Below are positions 36,990 to 46,211 of a DNA stretch of 64,000 nt, piece by piece. A program made the position numbers and the translations under genes. The stretch is taken from assembly GCF_001999765.1 (NCBI RefSeq), contig NZ_KV908322.1, forward strand, positions 1 to 64,000, read 5' to 3'. The notes below the pieces were generated by a model. The model saw only the letters and a program-made list of their open reading frames with translations. It was not told the DNA's origin and did not search any database. The stretch comes from Sinomonas mesophila. GTDB lineage: Bacteria > Actinomycetota > Actinomycetes > Actinomycetales > Micrococcaceae. The number at the start of each line of letters is the position of its first letter. The first letter of the stretch is position 1.

Positions 36990-38435
36990 GTGGGACGCAC
37001 ACTGGCCGAGAAGGTGTGGGACGCGCATGTCGTGCGCAAGGGTGAGGACGGGCAGCCGGACCTCCTCTACATCGACCTCCACCTCGTGCACGAGGTGACC
37101 TCCCCGCAGGCGTTCGAGGGGCTCCGCCTCGCCGGCCGCCCGCTGCGCCGCCCGGACCTCACCATCGCGACCGAGGACCACAACACGCCGACGCTCGACA
37201 TCGACAAGCCGATCGCCGACCCGACGAGCCGGACGCAGATCGAGACGCTGCGCGCGAACTGCAAGGAGTTCGGCGTCCGCCTGCACCCGCTCGGCGACAA
37301 GGAGCAGGGCATCGTCCACGTCGTGGGCCCGCAGCTCGGCCTGACCCAGCCCGGCCTCACGATCGTTTGCGGCGACTCGCACACCTCCACCCACGGCGCG
37401 TTCGGCGCGCTCGCGATGGGCATCGGCACGTCCGAGGTCGAGCACGTCATGGCCACCCAGACGCTCCCGCTCAAGCCGTTCAAGACCATGGCCGTCACCG
37501 TCGAGGGGACGCTCAAGCCCGGCGTGAGCTCGAAGGACATCATCCTCGCCGTCATCGCCAAGATCGGCACGGGCGGCGGTCAGGGCTACGTGCTCGAGTA
37601 CCGCGGCTCCGCCATCCGCGCGCTGTCCATGGAGGCGCGCATGACCATCTGCAACATGTCGATCGAGGCCGGCGCCCGCGCGGGCATGGTCGCCCCCGAC
37701 CAGACGACCTACGACTTCATGAAGGGCCGCCCGCACGCCCCCGAGGGCGCGGACTGGGATGCCGCCGTCGCGTACTGGGACACGCTGCACACCGACGAAG
37801 ACGCCGTCTTCGACGCGGAGGTGTTCCTCGACGCCGACGAGCTCGAGCCGTTCGTCACGTGGGGCACGAACCCCGGCCAGGGCGTCTCGCTCTCCCAGAC
37901 CGTCCCCGACCCGGACTCGTTCGCCGATGAGAATGCCAAGGCCGCGGCGCGCCGCGCCCTCGAGTACATGGACCTCGCCGCGGGGACGCCCATGAAGGAC
38001 ATCCGCGTCGACACGGTCTTCCTCGGCTCGTGCACCAACTCGCGCCTCGAGGACCTGCGCGCGGCGGCCGACGTCGTGCGCGGCCGGACGAAGGCGGAGA
38101 ACATCCGCATGCTCGTGGTCCCCGGCTCGGCGCGCGTGCGGCTCGAGGCCGAGGCCGAGGGCCTCGACAAGGTGTTCACGGAGTTCGGGGCGGAGTGGCG
38201 CTTCGCGGGTTGCTCAATGTGCCTCGGCATGAACCCGGACCAGCTCGCGCCGGGGGAGCGCTGCGCATCGACGTCGAACCGCAACTTCGAGGGCCGCCAG
38301 GGCAAGGGCGGGCGCACGCACCTCGTCTCGCCCGTCGTCGCCGCGGCGACGGCCGTGCGCGGGACCCTCTCCTCGCCGTCGGACCTCGACCCGCTGCCCA
38401 CCTCGTCCGACGCCGCCAGCCCGGCCGCCGCCTAG
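36990..38435 (+). CDS. leuC: 3-isopropylmalate dehydratase, large subunit
   Basis: 481 aa from GTG 36990, which has AAGGGAGC just upstream; the open frame back to 36894 would cross the regulatory region. Aconitase-fold 4Fe-4S enzyme with cluster cysteines 348 ([11 protein letters not shown]), 408 and 411 ([11 protein letters not shown]). [27 protein letters not shown] and [16 protein letters not shown] (substrate binding) are intact. Isomerises 2- to 3-isopropylmalate together with LeuD, 18 bases downstream. Confidence 0.96.
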   Translation: MGRTLAEKVWDAHVVRKGEDGQPDLLYIDLHLVHEVTSPQAFEGLRLAGRPLRRPDLTIATEDHNTPTLDIDKPIADPTSRTQIETLRANCKEFGVRLHPLGDKEQGIVHVVGPQLGLTQPGLTIVCGDSHTSTHGAFGALAMGIGTSEVEHVMATQTLPLKPFKTMAVTVEGTLKPGVSSKDIILAVIAKIGTGGGQGYVLEYRGSAIRALSMEARMTICNMSIEAGARAGMVAPDQTTYDFMKGRPHAPEGADWDAAVAYWDTLHTDEDAVFDAEVFLDADELEPFVTWGTNPGQGVSLSQTVPDPDSFADENAKAAARRALEYMDLAAGTPMKDIRVDTVFLGSCTNSRLEDLRAAADVVRGRTKAENIRMLVVPGSARVRLEAEAEGLDKVFTEFGAEWRFAGCSMCLGMNPDQLAPGERCASTSNRNFEGRQGKGGRTHLVSPVVAAATAVRGTLSSPSDLDPLPTSSDAASPAAA

Positions 38436-38453
38436 AAAGGCCCCGAAGGAACC

Positions 38454-39053
38454 ATGGAGAAGTTCACGACCCACACCGGCATCGGCGTCCCGCTGCGGCA
38501 GAGCAACGTCGACACCGACCAGATCATCCCGGCGGTCTTCCTCAAGCGCATCACGCGCACGGGCTTCGAGGACGCGCTCTTCGCTAGCTGGCGGAAGGAC
38601 GAGTCCTTCATCCTCAACCGCGAGCCGTTCAGCCACGGCTCCGTTCTCGTTGCCGGCCCCGACTTCGGCACGGGCTCCTCGCGCGAGCACGCCGTGTGGG
38701 CGCTCAAGGACTACGGGTTCAGGGTCGTCCTGTCCTCGCGCTTCGCCGACATCTTCCGCGGCAACTCGGGCAAGCAGGGGCTCCTGGCCGCCGTCGTGGC
38801 CCAGGACGACATCGAGCTCATCTGGAAGGAGCTCGAGAACCATCCCGGGACGCAGATCACGGTGGACCTGACGTCCAAGACCGTCGTGTGCGGCAACCTC
38901 GTCGCGCCGTTCGAGATCGATGACTACACGCGCTGGCGCCTGCTCGAGGGCCTCGACGACATCGGCCTGACCCTCCAGCACGAGGGCGAGATCGCCTCCT
39001 ACGAGGGGTCGCGGCCCTCGTTCAAGCCGACGACGCTGCCGGCCCGCAGCTGA
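38454..39053 (+). CDS. leuD: 3-isopropylmalate dehydratase, small subunit
   Basis: 199 aa swivel domain partner of LeuC. Family marks: [48 protein letters not shown] and [33 protein letters not shown] region precedes ATG 38454; co-transcribed with leuC and closed by a 16-bp terminator stem. Confidence 0.96.
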   Translation: MEKFTTHTGIGVPLRQSNVDTDQIIPAVFLKRITRTGFEDALFASWRKDESFILNREPFSHGSVLVAGPDFGTGSSREHAVWALKDYGFRVVLSSRFADIFRGNSGKQGLLAAVVAQDDIELIWKELENHPGTQITVDLTSKTVVCGNLVAPFEIDDYTRWRLLEGLDDIGLTLQHEGEIASYEGSRPSFKPTTLPARS

Positions 39054-39099
39054 CCGGCAGCCCGGAGCCCGCTGCAGGGCGCTGAGCAGCGCGGAAAGC

Positions 39100-39140
39100 A
39101 AGCTCGCGTCCGGCGTTTTCCCGACGCCGGACGCGAGCTT
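39100..39140 (+). terminator. Terminator after leuD
   Basis: Perfect 16-bp arms AAGCTCGCGTCCGGCG (39100-39115) and its complement (39125-39140) with a 9-base loop TTTTCCCGA, then TCTAT. Confidence 0.8.
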
Positions 39141-39211
39141 CTATGCTTAGCTGGGTCCGCCGCCGGGGCGCTCGGCGCCGGAGGTGCTCCAGGGAGTGAG
39201 GAAAGGTGCAG

Positions 39212-40537
39212 ATGAGCAGTGTCCTGACCATCCGAGGGGGCATCCCCCTCTCGGGGAGGGTGGCCGTGCGCGGCGCCAAGAACCTCGTCCCCAAGGCCAT
39301 GGTCGCAGCCCTGCTCGGCAGCGCGCCCTCCGTGCTCCGCAACGTCCCCGAGATCAAGGACGTCGACGTCGTCACGAGCCTCCTGCAGCTGCACGGCGTC
39401 AAGGTCGACCGCGACCCGACTGCGGGCGAGCTCAGGCTCGACCCGAAGGCCGCCACGGCGGCACCCTCTGCGGAGATCGACGCCCACGCGGGCGACTCGC
39501 GGATCCCGATCCTCCTGTGCGGCCCGCTCATCCACGCGATCGGCGAGGCGTTCATCCCGGACCTCGGCGGCTGCCGCATCGGCGACCGCCCGATCAACTA
39601 CCACCTGAACGTCCTGCGCGAGTTCGGCGCCGTCGTCGACAAGCGCCCGGGCGGGATCAGCATCTCCGCCCCGCGTGGCCTCCACGGCGCGAAGATCTCC
39701 CTGCCGTACCCGAGCGTCGGCGCGACCGAGCAGGTGCTCCTGAGCGCCGCCCGGGCCGAGGGCATCACGGAGCTCACGGGCGCGGCCACCGAGCCAGAGG
39801 TCATCGACCTCATCGCCGTCCTGCAGAAGATGGGCGCGCTCATCAGCGTCCAGACCGACCGCACGATCCGCATCGAGGGCGTCCCGGAGCTCGGCGGCTA
39901 CAGCCACCGGGCCCTGGCCGACCGGAACGAGGCGGCCTCGTGGGCCTCGGCGGCCGTGGCGACGCGGGGGGACATCTTCGTCGAGGGCGCGTCGCAGCGC
40001 GACATGATGACGTTCCTCAACGTCTACCGGAAGCTCGGCGGGGGGCTGCAGATCGAGGACGATGGGATCCGGTTCTTCCACCCCGGCGGCAAGCTCTCCC
40101 CGCTCGTGCTCGAGACCGACGTCCACCCCGGGTTCATGACCGACTGGCAGCAGCCGCTCGTCGTCGCCCTGACCCAGGCCGACGGCGTGTCCATCGTCCA
40201 CGAGACCGTCTACGAGAACCGGTTCGGCTTCACCGAGGCCCTGCGCCGCATGGGCGCGACGATCCAGGTCCACCGCGAGTGCCTCGGCAGCGTCCCGTGC
40301 CGCTTCGGCCAGCGGAACTTCCACCACTCCGCGGTCATCTCGGGGCCCACCGAGCTGCACGGGGCGGACTTCGACATCCCGGACCTCCGCGGCGGCTTCA
40401 GCCACCTGATCGCGGCCCTCGCGGCGGAGGGAGTCTCCCGCGCGACCGGCGTGGACATCATCAAGCGCGGCTACGAGCGCTTCACCGACAAGCTCCAGGC
40501 GCTCGGCGCCGACTTCGACCTCGAGGAGGACCGGTGA
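39212..40537 (+). CDS. murA: UDP-N-acetylglucosamine 1-carboxyvinyltransferase
   Basis: 441 aa from ATG 39212 (GGAAAGG 5 bases upstream); a GTG at 39206 is an alternative. First committed step of peptidoglycan synthesis, transfer of enolpyruvate to UDP-GlcNAc. RGAKNLVPKAMVAALL (substrate Lys/Asn), the fosfomycin-sensitive Cys in LGGCRIGDRPINYHL, and YPSVGATEQVLL and DLRGGFSHLIAALAAEG are typical. GTGA overlap with the next gene indicates coupling. Confidence 0.95.
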   Translation: MSSVLTIRGGIPLSGRVAVRGAKNLVPKAMVAALLGSAPSVLRNVPEIKDVDVVTSLLQLHGVKVDRDPTAGELRLDPKAATAAPSAEIDAHAGDSRIPILLCGPLIHAIGEAFIPDLGGCRIGDRPINYHLNVLREFGAVVDKRPGGISISAPRGLHGAKISLPYPSVGATEQVLLSAARAEGITELTGAATEPEVIDLIAVLQKMGALISVQTDRTIRIEGVPELGGYSHRALADRNEAASWASAAVATRGDIFVEGASQRDMMTFLNVYRKLGGGLQIEDDGIRFFHPGGKLSPLVLETDVHPGFMTDWQQPLVVALTQADGVSIVHETVYENRFGFTEALRRMGATIQVHRECLGSVPCRFGQRNFHHSAVISGPTELHGADFDIPDLRGGFSHLIAALAAEGVSRATGVDIIKRGYERFTDKLQALGADFDLEEDR

Positions 40538-41334
40538 CCGGTCGGCACGGCAACGAAAGCCTGGGGGAGAGGGTCGCGTTCGCCATTGCGGCCGCCATCG
40601 TCCGGCCCCTCATGAACCTCCTCATGGACAGGGAGTGGCGCGGCACCGAGAAGCTCGCAGCCCTCGGCGGCGGCTTCATCGCGTGCCCGAACCACTGCAC
40701 CGAGATCGACCCGCTCACCGTGGGCCACATGCTCTACAACAACGGCCGCTCGCCGCACTTCCTGGCCAAGGCGGGGCTCTTCAAGCCGCCGGTTCTCGGC
40801 CAGATCATGCGCGGGACCAAGCAGATCCCCGTCGACCGCGGCGGCACCGGCGCCGGCTCGTCCCTCGAAGTGGCACGCGAGGTGATCGACGAGGGCGGGG
40901 CGATCATCGTCTACCCCGAGGGCACCCTGACCCGTGACCCCAACCTGTGGCCCATGAAGGGGCACACGGGTGCCGCGCGCCTGGCCCTCAAGACGGGCGC
41001 CCCAGTCGTGCCGATCGTCCATTGGGGGGACCACGAGCTGTTCCCGCGCTACGCCAAGCGCCTGTACGTGTTCCCGCGGAAGAAGGCCGTCGTGCTCGTC
41101 GGGGACCCCGTCGACCTCGACGACCTGCGCGGGCGCCCCATGGACAAGACGACCCTCGTCGAGGCCACCGAGCGGATCATGGCCGCGATCACCGGCCTCC
41201 TCGCGGAGCTGCGCGGCGAGGAGCCGCCGGCTGAGCGCTGGGACCCCGCCGCCAACGACCAGAGCCTGCACGGCCGCGACGTCGCGCGCGGCGCCCGGGT
41301 TCCCACGACGGACGACGGCGGGACGGCCGCGTGA
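40534..41334 (+). CDS. plsC: 1-acyl-glycerol-3-phosphate acyltransferase (PlsC type)
   Basis: 266 aa; GTG 40534 overlaps the murA stop by 4 bases. Acyltransferase motif I is NHCTEID (H-x4-D), followed by the glycerophosphate-binding RGTKQIPVDRGG and motif III YPEGTLTRD. N-terminal hydrophobic segment about residues 13-30. Makes phosphatidate on the inner leaflet. The order murA-plsC-gpsA-ddl joins envelope precursor and phospholipid synthesis, as is usual in Micrococcales. Confidence 0.9.
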   Translation: MTGRHGNESLGERVAFAIAAAIVRPLMNLLMDREWRGTEKLAALGGGFIACPNHCTEIDPLTVGHMLYNNGRSPHFLAKAGLFKPPVLGQIMRGTKQIPVDRGGTGAGSSLEVAREVIDEGGAIIVYPEGTLTRDPNLWPMKGHTGAARLALKTGAPVVPIVHWGDHELFPRYAKRLYVFPRKKAVVLVGDPVDLDDLRGRPMDKTTLVEATERIMAAITGLLAELRGEEPPAERWDPAANDQSLHGRDVARGARVPTTDDGGTAA

Positions 41335-42401
41335 GCGCTGCGAACCCGGCGCCGGGGGAGGCACCCGCGGGAACGCGCGAGCCCCTGACGCGGATCGCCG
41401 TCATGGGCGCGGGAAGCTGGGGGACGACCTTCGCGAAGGTCCTCGGCGAGGCCGCCGAGAGCCACGGCGCCGAGTGCAGCATCCGCATCTGGGGGCGGCG
41501 CGAGGAGATCGTCGCCGACATCAATGCCCACCGCAATGCGCGCTACCTCGACGGCATCACGCTCCCGGCCTGCATCACGGCGTCGACGGACCCGGCCGAG
41601 GCGCTCGAGGGCGCCGAGGCGGTCGTCCTCGCCGTGCCCGCCCAGTCCCTGCGCGGCCAGCTCGCGGACTGGGCCTCGCACATCCCCGCGGACGCCGTCG
41701 TCGTCTCGCTCATGAAGGGCCTCGAGCTCGGCTCCGACGCTCGCATGAGCGAGGTCATCGCCGAGGTGACCGGCGTGCCCCGCGAGCGGATCGCCGTCGT
41801 CTCCGGCCCGAACCTCGCCCTCGAGATCGCCCGCTGCGAGCCCACGGCGTCGGTCGTCGCGTGCAGCGACGAGGCGACGGCGCACTGGCTCGCCGAGGCC
41901 TGCACGGCCCCGTACTTCCGCCCGTACACGAGCACCGACGTCGTCGGGGTCGAGATCGGCGGGATCGTCAAGAACGTCATCGCCCTCGCGGTGGGCATCT
42001 GCGAGGGCAAGGGCATGGGGGACAACACGAAGGCCTCCGTGATCACGCGCGGGCTCGCCGAGACCACGCGCCTCGCCGTCGCCCTCGGCGGCGACCCCCA
42101 GACCATGGCCGGGCTCGCGGGGCTCGGCGACCTCGTCGCGACGTGCTCCTCGAAGCTCTCGCGCAACCACTCCGCCGGCGCGCTCCTGGGCCAGGGCCTG
42201 AGCGTCGAGGAGGTCGGCGTGCGCATGACCCAGGTCGCGGAGGGCATCAAGTCCGCCCCCGCGGTCAACGAGCTCGCCCAGCGGCTCGGCGTCGACATGC
42301 CCATCACGGCCGCCGTCGTGGCCGTGCTGCGGGGGCAGCTCCCCGTGGACCAGCTCGGACCGCTGCTGCTCGCGCGGCAGCTCAAATCAGAAGGCGACTA
42401 G
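41331..42401 (+). CDS. gpsA: NAD(P)-dependent glycerol-3-phosphate dehydrogenase
   Basis: 356 aa; GTG 41331 overlaps plsC by 4 bases. Rossmann motif IAVMGAGSWGTTFAKVL, then VVLAVPAQSLR, SGPNLALEIA, GGIVKNVIALAVGICEG (catalytic Lys) and GLGDLVATCSSKLSRNH. Supplies sn-glycerol-3-phosphate for phospholipids, feeding the acyltransferase upstream. Confidence 0.95.
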   Translation: MSAANPAPGEAPAGTREPLTRIAVMGAGSWGTTFAKVLGEAAESHGAECSIRIWGRREEIVADINAHRNARYLDGITLPACITASTDPAEALEGAEAVVLAVPAQSLRGQLADWASHIPADAVVVSLMKGLELGSDARMSEVIAEVTGVPRERIAVVSGPNLALEIARCEPTASVVACSDEATAHWLAEACTAPYFRPYTSTDVVGVEIGGIVKNVIALAVGICEGKGMGDNTKASVITRGLAETTRLAVALGGDPQTMAGLAGLGDLVATCSSKLSRNHSAGALLGQGLSVEEVGVRMTQVAEGIKSAPAVNELAQRLGVDMPITAAVVAVLRGQLPVDQLGPLLLARQLKSEGD

Positions 42402-42403
42402 CT

Positions 42404-43534
42404 GTGGATTCCAACGCAACGACCGGTTCCAAGATCCGCGTCGCGCTCCTGTTCGGAGGCCGCTCGAGCGAGCACGCCGTCTCCTGCGTGACGGCGGCCG
42501 GCGTCATGGGCGCGATCGACACCGACAAGTACGAGGTCGTGCCGGTCGGCATCACGCGCGAGGGCCAGTGGGTGCTCTCCGACGGCGACTGGCACGAGTG
42601 GGCTCTCAACCAGGGGCAGCTGCCCGAGGTCGGCGCGGCGGAGGGGACCGTTCAGCTCGCCGAGGGCTCGGGGCGCACGCGCCTCGTCGTGGCCGAACCC
42701 GACCGCGTCCCCCGCGAGCTCGGCGGCGTCGACGTCGTCTTCCCGCTCCTGCACGGGGCGTTCGGCGAGGACGGCACGGTCCAGGGCCTCCTCGAGCTCG
42801 CCGACGTCCGCTACGTCGGGGCGGGCGTGCTCGCCTCCGCCGTCGGCATGGACAAGCATTTCATGAAGGTCGCGTTCGCCGCCGCCGGGCTCGAGGTGGG
42901 CCCGTACGTCGCGGTGACCGACAAGCAGTGGCGCCGCGACCCGGCCGCGGTGCGCGACGCCGTCGGCCGCCTCGGCTACCCCGTCTTCGTCAAGCCGTGC
43001 CGCGCCGGCTCGTCCGTGGGCATCTCCAAGGTCGACGGGCCCGAGGGCCTCGAGGCCGCGATCGACGAGGCTCGCCGACACGACCTGCGGCTCGTCATCG
43101 AGGCGGGGATCGTGGGCCGCGAGATCGAGTGCGGCGTGCTCGAGGGCCGCGGCTCGGACTCGCCGCGGACGTCACTGCCCGGGGAGGTCTCGGTCGCCGG
43201 TGGAAGCCACGCGTTCTACGACTTCGACGCGAAGTATGTCGAGGACAACGCCGCGGCGCTCTCGTGCCCCGCGGACCTGCCCGAGGAGGCGATCGCGCGC
43301 GTGCGCGAGCTCTCCGCGGCCGCGTTCGACGCCGTCGCGGCCGAGGGCCTGAGCCGCGTGGACTTCTTCTACACGCCCGACGGCAGATTCATCATCAACG
43401 AGATCAACACGATGCCCGGCTTCACTCCCATCAGCATGTACCCGCAGATGTGGGCCGCGACCGGCGTGTCCTACCCCGAGCTCATCGACGAGCTCATCCA
43501 GCTCGCCCTCGCGCGCCCGACTGGGCTGCGCTGA
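42404..43534 (+). CDS. ddl: D-alanine--D-alanine ligase
   Basis: 376 aa from GTG 42404, two bases after the gpsA stop. ATP-grasp enzyme: LFGGRSSEHAVSCVTA, FPLLHGAFGEDGTVQGLLEL, VFVKPCRAGSSVGISKV, a GREIECGVLEG region, and the Mg site RFIINEINTMPGFTPISMYP. Makes the D-Ala-D-Ala terminus of peptidoglycan precursors. Its downstream neighbour on the other strand is a DUF3515 lipoprotein, a conserved actinobacterial pairing. Confidence 0.96.
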   Translation: MDSNATTGSKIRVALLFGGRSSEHAVSCVTAAGVMGAIDTDKYEVVPVGITREGQWVLSDGDWHEWALNQGQLPEVGAAEGTVQLAEGSGRTRLVVAEPDRVPRELGGVDVVFPLLHGAFGEDGTVQGLLELADVRYVGAGVLASAVGMDKHFMKVAFAAAGLEVGPYVAVTDKQWRRDPAAVRDAVGRLGYPVFVKPCRAGSSVGISKVDGPEGLEAAIDEARRHDLRLVIEAGIVGREIECGVLEGRGSDSPRTSLPGEVSVAGGSHAFYDFDAKYVEDNAAALSCPADLPEEAIARVRELSAAAFDAVAAEGLSRVDFFYTPDGRFIINEINTMPGFTPISMYPQMWAATGVSYPELIDELIQLALARPTGLR

Positions 43535-43536
43535 CG

Positions 43537-43563
43537 CGCGGGCCGGGCCGGCCTCAGCCCGCG
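43537..43563. terminator. Hairpin between convergent ddl and the DUF3515 gene
   Basis: Arms CGCGGGC (43537-43543) and GCCCGCG (43557-43563), overlapping the last codons of the minus-strand gene. Possible bidirectional terminator; no U-run. Confidence 0.4.
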
Positions 43564-44078
43564 GCCGGGAGCGACGCGAGGTCCTCCTGGCCCACGCACT
43601 GGCGCGTCGCGGGGACCTTCTCGACGGCGCCCGAGAGGCTCGCGAGCACGGTCGCCGAGCTGATCCGCCCCTCGTCGAGGAGGATCTCGGTGGCGGGCTC
43701 GCGCCCGTACGTCGTGAGCGTGTAGTAGGGGTCGCCCTCCTCGATGACCCAGTCGACGCCGTTGACGGTCACGCACCGGTCCGTGGTCGGGCCGGGGGCG
43801 GGCACTCCGCAGCGGAGCACGACGGCGGACGGGTCGCCCCACGCGGCCGTCGCCTGGCTCGTCGTCTTGCGCAGCGCCGCGTCGCCGAGCGTGTCGGGAA
43901 GCGCGATCATGAGCGGCGCGCAGGCCGGGTTGGCGGCGTCCGGCGCGGGCTCGACCGCGACGGGGGCCGCGCAGCCCGCGAGGGACGCGCCGAGCAGGCC
44001 GAGCAGCCCGAGCAGAGCAGCGGCGGTGCCGCGTCCCATGGTGGCGCGGGAGCGGGCGGGGGAACGGCGCGCGGGCAT
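43554..44078 (-). CDS. DUF3515 lipoprotein
   Basis: 174 aa. N-terminal signal with RRSPARSRATM, a hydrophobic core and lipobox ASLAGC near residue 36. The mature part has CAPLMIALPDTLGD, AWGDPSAVVLRCGVP, TVNGVDWVIEEGDPYYTLTTYGREPATEI and a C-terminal VPATRQCVG, the DUF3515 pattern with conserved Cys pairs. GGAGAAGC precedes ATG 44078. Function unknown; its constant place beside ddl suggests a link to the envelope. Confidence 0.85.
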   Translation of the reverse strand: MPARRSPARSRATMGRGTAAALLGLLGLLGASLAGCAAPVAVEPAPDAANPACAPLMIALPDTLGDAALRKTTSQATAAWGDPSAVVLRCGVPAPGPTTDRCVTVNGVDWVIEEGDPYYTLTTYGREPATEILLDEGRISSATVLASLSGAVEKVPATRQCVGQEDLASLPAAG

Positions 44079-44179
44079 GCTTCTCCATCCGGGGTCGGGG
44101 GGTCTATCCAGCCTACCCGCCCGGGGGGAAGTGCCAGCGAAGGGACAGCGTCCAGAGGCGCCGCGGCTAGGCTAAGAGC

Positions 44180-45199
44180 GTGACGGACACCCAGGACAGG
44201 CCGGCCCTCGTGCGCGAGCTGAGCGAGTCCGAGCTCCTCGACCGCATCTTCCCCCGGCTCGACGTCCTCGGCGCTGCCCTCCTCGGGCCGGGAGACGACG
44301 CCGCCGTCGTCGCCGCGCCGGACGGGCGCGTCGTCGTCAGCACCGACACGCAGACGCAGGACGCCGACTTCCGCCTTACGTGGCCGAGCGGCTATCGCAG
44401 CACGGGCGCGGACGTCGGGTGGAAGGCCGCGGCGCAGAACCTGTCCGACATCAATGCGATGGGCGCCGTCGCGACGGCCATGGTCGTGAGCCTCACGCTC
44501 CCCGGCGAGACCGAGGCCGAGTGGGTCGAGGACTTCGCCGACGGGCTCGTCGAGGCGATCCGCGCCCTCGGTGCCGACCGGTGCACGGTGGCCGGCGGCG
44601 ACCTCGGCCGCGGCCGGGAGCTCTCCGTGACCGTCACGATCCTCGGGACCCTCGAGGGACGCGCCCCCGTCCTGCGCTCGGGCGCCCGCCCCGGCGACGT
44701 GCTCGCCGTCGCGGGCCGCCTCGGCGCCGCCGCCGCCGGCCTGGCCCTGCTCGAGCACGGCCCCGCGTACGCGACGCTCCCTGCGAGCCTCCGCGAGGCC
44801 GTGGGCCGGCAGTGCCGGCCTGTCCCGCCCCTCGCCGCCGGGCCTGCCGCCGCCCGCGGGGGCGCGCACGCGCTCATGGACCTCTCTGACGGGCTGCTCA
44901 AGGACGGCCAGCGCCTCGCCGCGGCGAGCGGCGTGGGCCTCGACTTCGACGCCGAGTCCCTCGCCGCCCACGCCGCCCTCCTGGCCGAGCCCGCGGCCGC
45001 CGTCGGGGCAGATCCGCTCGGCTGGGTGCTCGGCGGAGGGGAGGACCACGGCCTCCTCGGCGCCTTCCCCGCGTCCGTTCAGCTCCCGGAGGGCTTCGCT
45101 GCGATAGGCTCGGTCGTGCCCACGGCCGGCGGGCCGGGCGGGGTGGCCATTGGCGGGCGCCCCGTGCAACCGAGCGGATGGGACCACTTTGCACGCTAA
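44180..45199 (+). CDS. thiL: Thiamine-monophosphate kinase
   Basis: 339 aa from GTG 44180. PurM-like ATP-binding fold: GPGDDAAVVAAPDGRVVVSTDTQTQDADFR (metal Asp residues), DVGWKAAAQNLSDINAMGAVA, VAGGDLGRG, MDLSDGLLKDG and GGGEDHGLLGAFP. Phosphorylates thiamine monophosphate to the diphosphate cofactor. A -10 TAGGCT (44168-44173) ends 6 bases before the start, suggesting a leaderless mRNA. First of a tightly overlapping set thiL-DAK2-recG. Confidence 0.93.
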   Translation: MTDTQDRPALVRELSESELLDRIFPRLDVLGAALLGPGDDAAVVAAPDGRVVVSTDTQTQDADFRLTWPSGYRSTGADVGWKAAAQNLSDINAMGAVATAMVVSLTLPGETEAEWVEDFADGLVEAIRALGADRCTVAGGDLGRGRELSVTVTILGTLEGRAPVLRSGARPGDVLAVAGRLGAAAAGLALLEHGPAYATLPASLREAVGRQCRPVPPLAAGPAAARGGAHALMDLSDGLLKDGQRLAAASGVGLDFDAESLAAHAALLAEPAAAVGADPLGWVLGGGEDHGLLGAFPASVQLPEGFAAIGSVVPTAGGPGGVAIGGRPVQPSGWDHFAR

Positions 45200-46211
45200 G
45201 ATCGCCTCGAACGCCGCGGCCATGCGGCGCTGGCTCGCCGACGCCGAGACCGTCCTGGCCAACCACAGCGACCGCCTCAACGCGATCAACATCTTCCCCG
45301 TCGCGGACGGGGACACCGGCACCAACCTCTACCACACGGTCCGGGCCGCCGCCTCGGCCGCCGCGGAGACCCCCGGCACCGACGTCGGCGAGGTCCTCGC
45401 AGCCGCGGGCCAGGCCGCGATGGAGGAGGCCTGGGGCAACTCGGGCACGCTCCTGGCCGTGTTCCTCGACGCCGTCGCGGCGACCCTCAGGGGACACACG
45501 CGCGTGAACGGTCCCCTCCTCGCCGCGGCCCTCCACCGCGCCCAGATCCGCGCGTGGTCTGCCCTGAGCGAGCCCGTCGCCGGGACGATGCTCTCGGTGC
45601 TCGAGGCCGCCGCCGACGGCGCGGCGTCCCCGCGCGCCGTGCATCCCGGGACCGGGGACGGCGGCCCCGACAGCAACCAGGCGCTCGCGGCGGCGCTCGA
45701 CGCCGCGGTCCAGGCCGCCGTCGGCGCCGTGGTCGACACCGAGTCCCAGCTGGGCGTCCTCACGACCGCCCGGGTCGTGGACGCCGGCGGCGTCGGCCTG
45801 CTCCTCGTCCTCTCCGCCCTGCGCACCGCCGTCCTCGGCGAGGGGCTCTCCGACGACGTGCTCGACGGGCTCCACGGCTACCGCGTCGACGACCCGCACA
45901 TCCACGCGGACCAGCCGCACGCCGTCGGCGTCGAGCTCATGTGCACCGTGACCCTGAGCCCGCTCCACGCCGCGGGTCTGCGCCAGCGGCTCGATGAGAT
46001 CGGCGACTCCGTCATCATGAGCCCGGTGGGCGCGTTCGACGACGGCGCCGGCGTGTGCCGGTGGCGCGTCCACGTGCACGTCGCGGACCCGGACGCGGCG
46101 CTGGCCCTCATCCGCTCGCTCGCCGAGCCGGAGAAGATCTCCTTCACCGAGCTGCACGCCGAGCCGCCGGCCGGCGAGCACGCTGCGGAGGGCGGCACCG
46201 TTGGCCGCTGA
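45189..46211 (+). CDS. DAK2-domain protein (FakA/YloV-like, short form)
   Basis: 340 aa from TTG 45189, overlapping thiL by 11 bases; ATG 45222 is an alternative. The DAK2 (DhaL) nucleotide-binding domain covers about residues 1-200: LNAINIFPVADGDTGTNLYHTV (Asp cluster for Mg-ATP), EEAWGNSGTLLAVFLD, EPVAGTMLSVLEAAADGA and ARVVDAGGVGLLLVL. About 130 more residues contain a short C-terminal domain, smaller than the roughly 550 aa FakA fatty-acid kinase. Its place before recG mirrors yloV-recG of Bacillus. Kinase activity towards a DegV-bound fatty acid is possible but unproven. Confidence 0.8.
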   Translation: MHAKIASNAAAMRRWLADAETVLANHSDRLNAINIFPVADGDTGTNLYHTVRAAASAAAETPGTDVGEVLAAAGQAAMEEAWGNSGTLLAVFLDAVAATLRGHTRVNGPLLAAALHRAQIRAWSALSEPVAGTMLSVLEAAADGAASPRAVHPGTGDGGPDSNQALAAALDAAVQAAVGAVVDTESQLGVLTTARVVDAGGVGLLLVLSALRTAVLGEGLSDDVLDGLHGYRVDDPHIHADQPHAVGVELMCTVTLSPLHAAGLRQRLDEIGDSVIMSPVGAFDDGAGVCRWRVHVHVADPDAALALIRSLAEPEKISFTELHAEPPAGEHAAEGGTVGR

